A stretch of DNA of 5,494 nt from Modestobacter sp. (GTDB lineage: Bacteria; Actinomycetota; Actinomycetes; Mycobacteriales; Geodermatophilaceae): assembly GCA_025966175.1 (NCBI GenBank), contig JAOPVN010000251.1, forward strand, positions 1 through 5,494, read 5' to 3'. Positions 1-5,009 of this stretch are shown here, piece after piece. The notes beneath the pieces are model-generated. The model ran no database searches, was not told where the DNA came from, and saw only the letters and a list, made by a program, of their open reading frames with translations. Numbering within the stretch: position 1 is the first letter of the stretch; each line of letters begins with the position of its first letter. The position numbers were made by a program, and so were the translations under genes.

Positions 1-602
1 CAGCCGCCACATCCGGCCGTCGGGGCCGGAGCCGGCCGGCGGGCGATCCGGGCCATGCCCGCGGCACCGGCCAGGTTGGCCAGCCCGAGCACCGCGACGA
101 GCAGCGCGGCAACGGTGCGGCCGGTGGTGAGCAGCGCGTCGACGCCACCGGACACAGCCACGACCGCCCCGGCGAGCACGACGACGGCGGTCCCACCCAG
201 GAACGCCGCGCGGCGGTCGGGCAGCGCGGCGGCGAGCACCGGGAGCAGCAGGACGACGGCGGCGACCAGGACCCACCCGGTCGCCGTTCCGGACAGCAGC
301 GCGACCGCGGCGGCGACCAGGCCGAGCCAGACGGCCCCGGCGCCGAAGACCGCGCCGGTCCGCTCGATCTGGCCGGTGCGGGCGCCGCGGAGCATCGCCG
401 TCCCGCGCACCACCGCGAACAGGCCGAGCGCCGCCAGCAGCACCCGCGGGCCGGCGCCGGACCAGGTGAGCGCGAGCACGCCCAGCGCGACGAGCACGGT
501 GCCGAGCGCGGCCATCCGCGGCCACGTCGATCGGGCCTGCTGCGGCGTGGGCGTGGCGGTGGGGGTCCCGGCCAGCCGGCCGGAGGTCACGGCGTTCGTC
601 AC
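1..602 (-). CDS. Multi-pass membrane protein, C-terminus cut by window edge
   Basis: The reverse strand is open from a GTG at 602 to the left edge (about 200 codons) with no stop, so the C-terminus lies outside. The start is chosen because GGGGGAG sits about 9 bases upstream; a GTG at 620 is in frame but would place that ribosome site inside the gene. The protein begins with a polar Thr/Pro tail (residues 1-25), then shows six hydrophobic segments at about 30-47, 52-66, 83-104, 108-127, 132-151 and 163-182, separated by short loops with RGARTGQIERTG near 72-83 and PDRR near 128-131. After residue 183 it becomes Arg/Pro/Ala-rich and probably cytosolic. Six helices in about 190 residues with short loops is the shape of HdeD/DUF308-type proteins, but the match is weak and I do not assign a function. 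It is divergent from the DUF1206 gene. Confidence 0.8.
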   Translation of the reverse strand, partial: MTNAVTSGRLAGTPTATPTPQQARSTWPRMAALGTVLVALGVLALTWSGAGPRVLLAALGLFAVVRGTAMLRGARTGQIERTGAVFGAGAVWLGLVAAAVALLSGTATGWVLVAAVVLLLPVLAAALPDRRAAFLGGTAVVVLAGAVVAVSGGVDALLTTGRTVAALLVAVLGLANLAGAAGMARIARRPAPAPTAGCGG

Positions 603-809
603 GCCCCCAGTCTCCCCCACCGCCGGCCGCGCCTCCCGGGCGCACCACCGGGGCGCGTGGAACCCTGACGCGGCAGCTCGGCCGCGGCCACCCCGCTCAC
701 CGGCCGGGGAGCAGCGGGCCGGTCGCGCGGCAGCTGGGCGGTCGCTGTGCCACGCTGATCGCCGCCACGCCGGTGCAACGCCGGGCACCCGGCGGCAGGA
801 GGAGCGGTC

Positions 810-1646
810 ATGAACACCTCGGGGACGGCGTCAGCGGCCGGCCGAGCCGGCAACAGCGACGTGTTGGAGAACCTGGCCCGCGTCGGCCTGATCGCCTACG
901 GCGTCGTCCACCTGCTGGTCGCCTGGCTGGCGCTGCAACTGGCCTGGGGCGGGGGCGGCGGGTCCGCCGACCCGTCCGGTGCGATGGCGACGCTGGCGGC
1001 CAAGCCGTTCGGGAAGCCGCTGCTGTGGGTGCTGGCGATCGGGCTGCTGGCGCTGGCCCTGTGGCAGCTGGCCGAGCTGCTGCGTCAGGTGCCGGGGCTG
1101 CGCAGCTCGGGGAAGACGAAGAAGAAGGCGATCACCGGCGCGGCGAAGTCCGTGTCGAAGACGGTGGTCTACGTGGCCCTCGCGATCACCGCGATCCGGT
1201 TCGCCAGCGGCGGTGGGCAGTCCAGCTCCGGCCAGCAGCAACAGACGGTGGCCGGGGTGTTCGGCTGGCCGGCCGGGCGCTTCCTCGTCGGCGTCGCGGC
1301 GCTCGTGCTGATCGGCGTCGGCGTCTACCACGTCCGCAAGGGCATCACGAAGCACTTCCTCAAGGAGATCGACACCGCCCGGGCCTCGGCCGGGCAGCAA
1401 CGGGTCATCGAGCGGGTGGGCCAGGTCGGGTACCCGGCCAAGGGCGTCGCGCTGGCACTCGTCGGTGGGCTGCTGGGCTGGGCGGCGATCACCTTCGACC
1501 CGGCCAAGGCCGGCGGGCTGGACGGCGCGATGCGGACGCTGCTCGACGCGCCGTTCGGGAAGCTGCTGCTGACCCTGGTCGCGCTGGGCATCGCGGCGTT
1601 CGGCGTCTTCGCGTTCTTCCGGGCCCGGTTCCCCGAGCGCACCTGA
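810..1646 (+). CDS. DUF1206 family membrane protein
   Basis: This 278-residue protein has three tandem copies of a two-helix unit, the hallmark of DUF1206 proteins of actinobacteria and cyanobacteria, whose biochemical role is not established. The first helices of the units lie at about 24-46 (starts ARVGLIAYGVVH), 115-134 and 205-230 (RVGQVGYPAKGVALAL). The second helices lie at about 68-92, 157-176 and 249-272, each preceded by a similar loop: AAKPFGKPLL, FGWPAGRFLV and DAPFGKLLLT. A Lys-rich loop (KTKKKA near 106) separates units 1 and 2, and a Gly/Ser/Gln-rich linker (about 138-149) lies inside unit 2. The Ala/Gly-rich N-terminus is not a cleavable signal. The start is supported by AGGAGG at 797-802, seven bases before the ATG. 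The gene is monocistronic in this view, with a divergent neighbour upstream and a convergent hydrolase downstream. Confidence 0.93.
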   Translation: MNTSGTASAAGRAGNSDVLENLARVGLIAYGVVHLLVAWLALQLAWGGGGGSADPSGAMATLAAKPFGKPLLWVLAIGLLALALWQLAELLRQVPGLRSSGKTKKKAITGAAKSVSKTVVYVALAITAIRFASGGGQSSSGQQQQTVAGVFGWPAGRFLVGVAALVLIGVGVYHVRKGITKHFLKEIDTARASAGQQRVIERVGQVGYPAKGVALALVGGLLGWAAITFDPAKAGGLDGAMRTLLDAPFGKLLLTLVALGIAAFGVFAFFRARFPERT

Positions 1647-1690
1647 GCGGCGGGCACGATCCCTCACCGCACCGGCACTCCCCCGCCGAG

Positions 1691-1757
1691 TGCTCAGTTG
1701 CGGTCGCCGACACGGGCAGACCCGCCGCTGCAGGCGACCAGAACTGCTCAGTCGCGG
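1691..1757. repeat. Short direct repeat flanking the hydrolase stop codon
   Basis: TGCTCAGTTGCGG at 1691-1703 and TGCTCAGTCGCGG at 1745-1757 match at 12 of 13 bases, 54 bases apart. The right copy contains the hydrolase stop codon (TCA at 1748-1750 on the plus strand); the left copy lies between the convergent genes. It could be a remnant of a small duplication at the 3' end of the hydrolase gene, or chance. Confidence 0.4.
1695..1746. terminator. Probable bidirectional terminator between convergent genes
   Basis: CAGTT-GC-GGTCGCC (1695-1708) pairs with GGCGACC-AG-AACTG (1733-1746): seven and five base pairs around a two-by-two internal mismatch. The enclosed 24 bases hold a second hairpin, CGGG-CAGA-CCCG (1713-1724). 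It sits 49 bases after the DUF1206 stop and just beyond the hydrolase stop, as expected for a terminator serving both genes. There is no U-run on either strand, which is common for actinobacterial hairpins but lowers certainty. Confidence 0.5.
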
Positions 1758-2704
1758 GCCGGGTCGGCGGGCAGGAGGACGGCGGCGCGGGCGAGGACCC
1801 GGTCCAGCGCAGCCGCCGCAGCGGGCGAGAGCGCGACCAGGTGGGCGAACCCGTGCGGCATGTCCGGCAGGTCCAGCCACTCCACCTGGCCGCCGGCCGC
1901 GCCGAGGGCCTCGGCGTAGTCCCGGCCCGAGTCGTGCAGCGGGTCGACGCCGGCGGTGACCACCAACGCCGGCGGCAGGCCCGCGAGCTCCCCCTCGGCG
2001 GGGCTGATCCGCGGGTCGCCGAGGTCGGTGCCCTTCGGCACGTAGTTGCGCGTGTACCAGCCCATGTCCGACAGGCTCAGGAACGGCAGATGCCCGAACT
2101 CGCGCACCGAGGGCTGATCGCCGCCGCGGGCGACGTTCGGATACAGCAACAGCTGCGCCGCCGGCTGCGGGCCCCGTGCGTCGCGCAGCTGCTGGCAGAC
2201 GACGGCGGCCAGGTTGCCCCCGCCGCTGTCACCCGCCACCGCCACCCGGGCAGGGTCACCGCCCAGGGCGTCGGCGTGGGCGAGCGCCCAGCGGGTGGCG
2301 GCCACGGCGTCCTCGACGGCCGCGGGGAACGGGTGTTCGGGAGCTCGGCGGTACTCGACCGACAGCACCACCGCCGACAGCCGGTCCGCCAGCCGGCGGG
2401 CCAGCCCGTCGTAGTCGGCGACGCTGCCGACCGTCCAGCCCCCGCCGTGCAGGAAGACGACGGTCACGCCACGCGCATCCCCGGTCCGGTGGACCCGGCC
2501 GGTCAGCCCCTCGGCCAGGGAGACATCGGTGGCGTCCACGACGGGCCCGCCGGCCAGGCCGGCGGCCAGCAACTCGCTGAACCGGCTGCGGGCACGATCC
2601 AGCCCGACCTCGCGAGCGGGTGGAGTGGTCAGCTCCCGGAGCTGCGGCAGCAGTGCGGCCAGCTCGGGGTGCAGCTGCGGGGGAACGGCACCAGCGACGT
2701 CCAT
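1748..2704 (-). CDS. Alpha/beta hydrolase, hormone-sensitive lipase (HSL) family esterase
   Basis: The 318-residue protein carries the full HSL-family signature. HGGGW at 86-90 forms the oxyanion hole. GDSGGG at 158-163 holds the nucleophile Ser160. DPLHD at 254-258 supplies the acidic residue, most likely Asp254. HGF at 284-286 supplies His284. EYRRAPEHPFPA (117-128) is the usual conserved stretch before the nucleophile elbow. There is no signal peptide or membrane segment, so a cytosolic carboxylesterase acting on short or medium acyl esters is expected; the substrate cannot be read from sequence. The start at ATG 2704 gives a typical family length and N-terminus (PQLHPELAALL), but no good ribosome site precedes it. 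An in-frame GTG at 2722 is a real alternative. The upstream STAS gene ends 38 bases before this ATG, suggesting co-transcription. Confidence 0.92.
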   Translation of the reverse strand: MDVAGAVPPQLHPELAALLPQLRELTTPPAREVGLDRARSRFSELLAAGLAGGPVVDATDVSLAEGLTGRVHRTGDARGVTVVFLHGGGWTVGSVADYDGLARRLADRLSAVVLSVEYRRAPEHPFPAAVEDAVAATRWALAHADALGGDPARVAVAGDSGGGNLAAVVCQQLRDARGPQPAAQLLLYPNVARGGDQPSVREFGHLPFLSLSDMGWYTRNYVPKGTDLGDPRISPAEGELAGLPPALVVTAGVDPLHDSGRDYAEALGAAGGQVEWLDLPDMPHGFAHLVALSPAAAAALDRVLARAAVLLPADPARD

Positions 2705-2724
2705 CGGGCCATCGTGGCCCACGG

Positions 2725-2738
2725 CCCCCTGCAGGGGG
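2725..2738 (-). promoter_or_regulatory. Perfect palindrome in the STAS-hydrolase gap
   Basis: CCCCCTGCAGGGGG is a 14-base perfect palindrome, foldable as a five-pair G/C stem with a TGCA loop. On the transcript it lies between AAGGA (2743-2739, overlapping the STAS stop) and the hydrolase start. It also contains the only other G-rich ribosome-binding-like run for that gene (2729-2725). If it folds, it hides the G-run and brings AAGGA to two bases from the GTG at 2722. Its role as hairpin or operator is not shown. Confidence 0.4.
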
Positions 2739-2742
2739 TCCT

Positions 2743-3096
2743 TCAGCCGGCGTCGACGACGGTGAAGACGGTCCAGAGGCCGGTGATCTGCAGCGGGCGG
2801 ACGACGGCCCGGGTGGTGCCGCACCGCATCTGGAGCACGCGGTCGGCGGCCACAGCGGCCCGGTGCGCGGTCGCGAGGGCGGACAGCCCGGCGGAGTCGA
2901 GGAAGGTGACGCCGCGCAGGTCGACCTCGATGGGGGCGGTGCCCGGCCGGGCGATGACCTCGAGCAGGCAGTTGCGCAGCCCCGGAGCGGTGGTGGAGTC
3001 GACCTCACCGCTGACGGAGACGGTGCTCCCGCAGGTGGACGTCGCGGCGCGAACGTCGATGCGGGTGGGTTCGATGTCGAGGGGAAGTGCGGTCAT
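2743..3096 (-). CDS. STAS-domain anti-sigma factor antagonist
   Basis: This 117-residue protein is essentially a single STAS domain of the SpoIIAA/RsbV type. In this family the unphosphorylated form binds an anti-sigma kinase and frees a sigma factor; phosphorylation of one serine switches it off. The core reads VSVSGEVDSTTAPGLR (26-41), a beta-strand-helix entry. IEVDLRGVTFLDSAGLSAL (56-74) contains the Asp-Ser pair, with Ser68 the expected phosphorylation site, intact. The third strand and helix run to about residue 114. The ATG at 3096 is chosen because GGAGG lies six bases upstream and the family N-terminus begins here; the frame is open to 3255 but that part is promoter DNA. No kinase, phosphatase or sigma factor gene is in view. 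The alpha/beta hydrolase follows 38 bases later. Confidence 0.93.
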   Translation of the reverse strand: MTALPLDIEPTRIDVRAATSTCGSTVSVSGEVDSTTAPGLRNCLLEVIARPGTAPIEVDLRGVTFLDSAGLSALATAHRAAVAADRVLQMRCGTTRAVVRPLQITGLWTVFTVVDAG

Positions 3097-3160
3097 GAGA
3101 GCCTCCGGCGAACCGATCGTGGCCGCTGCGACAGCACCGGCCTCGTGCGCCGGGCTACGT

Positions 3161-3187
3161 TCACCCGGTCGCGGCTGGTGGTTGAAC
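3161..3187 (-). promoter_or_regulatory. Candidate SigF/SigB-type promoter of the STAS gene
   Basis: On the minus strand GTTCA (3187-3183), 16 bases, then GGGTGA (3166-3161) resembles the stress-sigma pattern GTTT-N15-17-GGGTA, with one mismatch in GGGTA. Transcription would begin near 3150, leaving a leader of about 55 bases before the ATG at 3096. The same bases form an imperfect inverted repeat (GTTCACCC 3159-3166, GGTTGAAC 3180-3187; 7 of 8 paired), so they could instead be a protein-binding site. Confidence 0.35.
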
Positions 3188-3197
3188 CGCGGGGACG

Positions 3198-3226
3198 ACG
3201 GTAGGCACCAAATCCGTCGTGCACAA
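3198..3226 (-). promoter_or_regulatory. Candidate sigma-70-type promoter of the STAS gene
   Basis: On the minus strand TTGTGC (3226-3221), a 17-base spacer and TACCGT (3203-3198) fit a housekeeping promoter. The start would be near 3190, about 95 bases before the STAS ATG. An exact inverted repeat, ACGACGG (3195-3201) and CCGTCGT (3214-3220), covers part of the -10 and fills the spacer up to the -35. This is where a repressor would bind. Confidence 0.5.
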
Positions 3227-3233
3227 GAGGCCT

Positions 3234-3260
3234 TCGGCGTGGCGGCCCGCGCCACGCCGA
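3234..3260 (-). terminator. Hairpin terminator of the MetE-like gene
   Basis: TCGGCGTGGCG (3234-3244) pairs perfectly over 11 bases with CGCCACGCCGA (3250-3260) around a five-base loop. The hairpin lies 27 bases past the stop of the MetE-like gene. On the minus strand it is followed shortly by TCTTGT rather than a true U-run. It is the strongest hairpin in the window, and the candidate STAS -35 begins eight bases beyond it, so it insulates the two genes. Confidence 0.65.
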
Positions 3261-3286
3261 GGAATAGACCGCCTTGCGACGGCGTG

Positions 3287-4435
3287 TCAGCCCCAGACCT
3301 CCTGCGCGGTCTCGGCCACCAGCGCGAGCTTGGCGATCTGCTCGTCCCGGGTCAACGCGTTGCCCTCCACGGTCGAGCTGAACCCGCACTGCGGGGAGAG
3401 CGCCAGCTGCTCCAGCGGCACGTGCTTGGCCGCCTCGTCGATGCGGCGCTTCAGGTCGTCCTTGCTCTCCAGCTCCGGACGCTTGGTGGTCACCAGCCCC
3501 AGGACGACCCGCTTGCCCGGCGGCACGAAGCGCAGCGGCTCGAAGGTGCCCGAGCGGGCGTCGTCGAACTCCAGGAAGAAACCGTCGACCTCGAGCCCGC
3601 CGAACAGCGCCTCGGCGACGAAGTCGTAACCGCCCTCGGCCACCCAGGAGGACCGGAAGTTCCCCCGGCACATGTGCGTGGTCACCGTCAGCCCCTCGGG
3701 CCGACCGGCGAGGGCCGCGTTGATCTGCCGGATGTAGCGCTCGTGCTGGTGCTCGGCGTCGCGGCCTTGTTCGGCGAGCTCGGCGCGCTGCGCCGGGTCG
3801 TTGAGGTAGGCCAGGCTCGTGTCGTCCAGCTGCAGGTACTGGCAGCCCTGCGCGGCGACGCCCTGCACCTGCTGGCGGTAGGCCGCCGACAGGGCGTCCC
3901 AGAAGGAGTCCTCGTCGGGGTAGACGGCCGGATCGATGGCCGCGGCGCCGCCCCGGTAGTGGACCATCGACGGCGAGGGGATGGTCAGCTTCGCCGTCTG
4001 CCCGGGCTGCACCTGCGACTGCAGGTACGCGAAGTCGTCACCGAAGATCGGCTCGTCGATCGACAGCGGCCCGTCGACGTGCAGTCCGGCCGGGGTGTAG
4101 TCGATCGTGCCGTCGGCGTTCTTGAAGTGGACCTCGATGTTCTGCGCGACCTTGTTGATCCCGGTGATCGCGTAGATGAAGTCCATGTGCCAGGAGGCGC
4201 GGCGGAACTCGCCGTCGGTCGCCGTCGACAGGCCGATGTCACCCTGCATGCGCACGACGTCGGCGATCGCCTCGTCCTCGATGCCGCGCAGCTCGGCGTC
4301 GTCGATCTCGCCGGCGGCGTGCCGGGCGCGGGCGTCGAGGAGGACCTTCGGGCGGAGCAGGCTGCCGACGTGGTCGGCACGGAACGGTGGGCCGGAGAGG
4401 TCGGACATGCCCTCAGCATGCTCGGCGCGGCCCAC
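3287..4435 (-). CDS. MetE C-terminal-domain-like methyltransferase (cobalamin-independent methionine synthase family, YxjG type)
   Basis: This 382-residue protein matches the short, single-barrel relatives of the MetE catalytic domain, usually annotated as 5-methyltetrahydropteroyltriglutamate-homocysteine methyltransferases. The entry motif FRADHVGSLLRP (18-29) is typical of the YxjG type. The four expected zinc ligands are present: His254 and Cys256 in THMCRGN, Glu289 in FFLEFDD and Cys350 in SPQCGF. TATDGEFRR (71-79) and LQLDDTSLAY (201-210) are conserved barrel motifs. The N-terminal half of full-length MetE is absent, so the methyl donor is uncertain; related proteins act on homocysteine or on other thiols. 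The GTG start at 4435 is set by AGGAGG seven bases upstream; an internal ATG at 4408 (residue 10) has only a poorly spaced GAGG. Expected to be cytosolic. A terminator hairpin follows the stop. Confidence 0.9.
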   Translation of the reverse strand: MGRAEHAEGMSDLSGPPFRADHVGSLLRPKVLLDARARHAAGEIDDAELRGIEDEAIADVVRMQGDIGLSTATDGEFRRASWHMDFIYAITGINKVAQNIEVHFKNADGTIDYTPAGLHVDGPLSIDEPIFGDDFAYLQSQVQPGQTAKLTIPSPSMVHYRGGAAAIDPAVYPDEDSFWDALSAAYRQQVQGVAAQGCQYLQLDDTSLAYLNDPAQRAELAEQGRDAEHQHERYIRQINAALAGRPEGLTVTTHMCRGNFRSSWVAEGGYDFVAEALFGGLEVDGFFLEFDDARSGTFEPLRFVPPGKRVVLGLVTTKRPELESKDDLKRRIDEAAKHVPLEQLALSPQCGFSSTVEGNALTRDEQIAKLALVAETAQEVWG

Positions 4436-4442
4436 CCGTCAA

Positions 4443-4448
4443 CCTCCT
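4443..4448 (-). promoter_or_regulatory. Ribosome binding site fixing the GTG start of the MetE-like gene
   Basis: AGGAGG on the minus strand (4448-4443) stands exactly seven bases from the GTG at 4435, ideal spacing. This favours the nine-residue longer N-terminus over the ATG at 4408. Confidence 0.75.
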
Positions 4449-4468
4449 GGACTGCGCAGCGGCGCGAA

Positions 4469-4489
4469 CCCGACCTCCGCCCGACCTCC
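4469..4489. repeat. Tandem 10-bp repeat in divergent promoter region
   Basis: CCCGACCTCC occurs at 4469-4478 and again at 4480-4489, an 11-base period, about one helical turn. It lies in the 81-base gap between the divergent MetE-like and small membrane protein genes, just upstream of the candidate -10 at 4504-4509. A regulator binding two adjacent sites on one DNA face is possible; chance in GC-rich DNA cannot be excluded. Confidence 0.45.
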
Positions 4490-4503
4490 ACAGGGAGCGG
4501 GCG

Positions 4504-4509
4504 GATACT
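4504..4509 (+). promoter_or_regulatory. Candidate -10 element for a leaderless transcript
   Basis: GATACT lies seven bases before the ATG at 4517, the geometry expected when transcription starts on the A of the ATG. No ribosome-binding site is properly spaced. The -35 is weak: CCGACC at 4481-4486, inside the 10-bp repeat. Read on the other strand, the same bases give CAGTAT, so the site could serve both divergent genes. Confidence 0.45.
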
Positions 4510-4516
4510 GGGCCGC

Positions 4517-4813
4517 ATGTCGAAGCGGACCGTCGTCGCCGGGGCCGTCTGGGTCGTCCTCACCGTGCTCGCGTTCCTGATCGACCCGATCCTCGGCGCC
4601 TGCGTGCTGATCTTCGGCGCGATCGGGGTGGTCGTCGTCCAGCTGTCGAGCACCTGGAACGAGCACCCGGACTTCGAGGCCCGTGAGCTCGACCGGGCCC
4701 GGCGACGCAAGGTGAAGTGGGAGCAGAACAAGGGCGCCCGCGAGAAGGATGCCGCCCGCTACGCCGCCCACCAGGCCCGCAAGTCCCGCTCCGCGGACGA
4801 GCGCGCCTCCTGA
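4517..4813 (+). CDS. Small two-helix membrane protein with charged C-terminal tail
   Basis: This 98-residue protein has no family I recognise. After a short basic start (MSKR) come two hydrophobic helices at about 5-22 and 25-43, joined by the tight turn DP (23-24), so both ends should face the cytosol. From residue 48 it is strongly charged, with an Arg/Lys-rich likely helix RELDRARRRKVKWEQNKG (56-73) and an Ala/Arg/Lys tail to the end. The ATG is chosen because the hydrophobic N-terminus starts there and a -10-like GATACT stands seven bases upstream; no Shine-Dalgarno is suitably placed, so a leaderless message is likely. The frame stays open far upstream, but that is only the shadow of minus-strand genes. 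It is divergent from the MetE-like gene. Confidence 0.8.
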   Translation: MSKRTVVAGAVWVVLTVLAFLIDPILGACVLIFGAIGVVVVQLSSTWNEHPDFEARELDRARRRKVKWEQNKGAREKDAARYAAHQARKSRSADERAS

Positions 4814-4820
4814 AAAGCAG

Positions 4821-4849
4821 TCGACGGGCGAGGCCGCCGGCCCTACGGT
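4821..4849 (+). promoter_or_regulatory. Sigma-70-type promoter for the MGDTFLS leader
   Basis: TCGACG (4821-4826; 4 of 6 to TTGACA), a 17-base spacer and TACGGT (4844-4849) make a good housekeeping promoter. The -10 ends seven bases before the ATG at 4857, so the transcript should begin at that ATG. It starts only eight bases after the stop of the small membrane protein gene. The spacer contains GGCC-GCC-GGCC (4832-4842), a small hairpin. Confidence 0.55.
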
Positions 4850-4856
4850 CCTGGCC

Positions 4857-4880
4857 ATGGGCGACACTTTCCTGAGCTGA
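4857..4880 (+). CDS. Leaderless micro-ORF encoding MGDTFLS
   Basis: ATG GGC GAC ACT TTC CTG AGC TGA encodes a seven-residue peptide. It is not conspicuous by length, but it stands exactly seven bases after a good -10, as leaderless actinobacterial genes do. It is also followed directly by stem-loops and then by a gene in the same frame. Seen: position, frame and promoter geometry. Known: leaderless short ORFs are translated in actinobacteria and some act as leader peptides. Inferred: it could control the 126-residue gene downstream by attenuation. Alternatively it is the true N-terminus of that gene if the UGA is read through: no other stop occurs between 4881 and 5009. The peptide has no run of one amino acid to reveal an effector. 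Confidence 0.4.
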   Translation: MGDTFLS

Positions 4881-4881
4881 T

Positions 4882-4932
4882 CCGCGGACGCTGCCGCGCA
4901 GCTCCCGCCGTCCGCCGGTTCGCCAACGACCG
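4882..4932 (+). promoter_or_regulatory. Candidate competing stem-loops after the micro-ORF
   Basis: Immediately after the UGA, CC-GCGGACG (4882-4890) can pair with CGTCCGC-C-GG (4909-4918), nine pairs with one bulge. It encloses a small hairpin CTGC-CGC-GCAG (4891-4901). A second stem, CGGT-T-CG (4916-4922) with CGACCG (4927-4932) around CCAA, uses bases 4916-4918 of the first, so the outer parts exclude each other. A ribosome finishing the micro-ORF would cover the first stem. The arrangement resembles an attenuator, but GC-rich DNA folds easily and this was judged by eye. Confidence 0.35.
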
Positions 4933-4939
4933 GCCGCGA

Positions 4940-5003
4940 CCACTCCTCCCCCTTCTCGGCGTGCCCGCCGGATGCCGCGGGCGCCCACCCACTCCTCCGG
5001 AGG
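4940..5003 (+). promoter_or_regulatory. Ribosome binding site with repeated anti-Shine-Dalgarno sequence
   Basis: GGAGG (4999-5003) is six bases before the ATG at 5010 and decides that start. CCACTCCTCC occurs twice, at 4940-4949 and 4989-4998. The right copy abuts the ribosome site, making the palindrome CCTCCGGAGG (4994-5003). The left copy can pair with GGAGG through CCTCC (4945-4949), about 49 bases upstream, and could hide it. Confidence 0.45.
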
Positions 5004-5009
5004 CTCCCC

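Noticed and set aside
659..690. GGAAC at 659-663 as a SigH/SigR-type -35 for the DUF1206 gene
   Set aside because: No GTT lies at the expected 18-base distance, and it is about 150 bases from the start codon.
55..813. A 252-codon plus-strand frame over the left end
   Set aside because: Its translation is low-complexity Ala/Thr/Ser/Pro and it is antisense to a clear six-helix membrane protein.
2705..2824. A 40-residue N-terminal extension of the hydrolase
   Set aside because: It overlaps the end of the STAS gene in another frame and is Arg/His-rich without family similarity; the family N-terminus begins near 2704.
3097..3255. A 53-residue N-terminal extension of the STAS protein
   Set aside because: It would cover the promoter elements and terminator hairpin; the ATG at 3096 has a GGAGG at ideal distance and the family start.
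4436..4516. Cobalamin or SAM riboswitch ahead of the MetE-like gene
   Set aside because: The gap is 81 bases, too short for a cobalamin riboswitch, and no recognisable aptamer core is seen.
773..4813. A 1346-codon open frame on the plus strand
   Set aside because: It runs antisense through the hydrolase, STAS and MetE-like genes and out of frame through the DUF1206 gene. Its translation is Arg/Gly/Ala-rich without domains. Only its last 98 codons are a real gene; the rest is a shadow of high-GC codon use.
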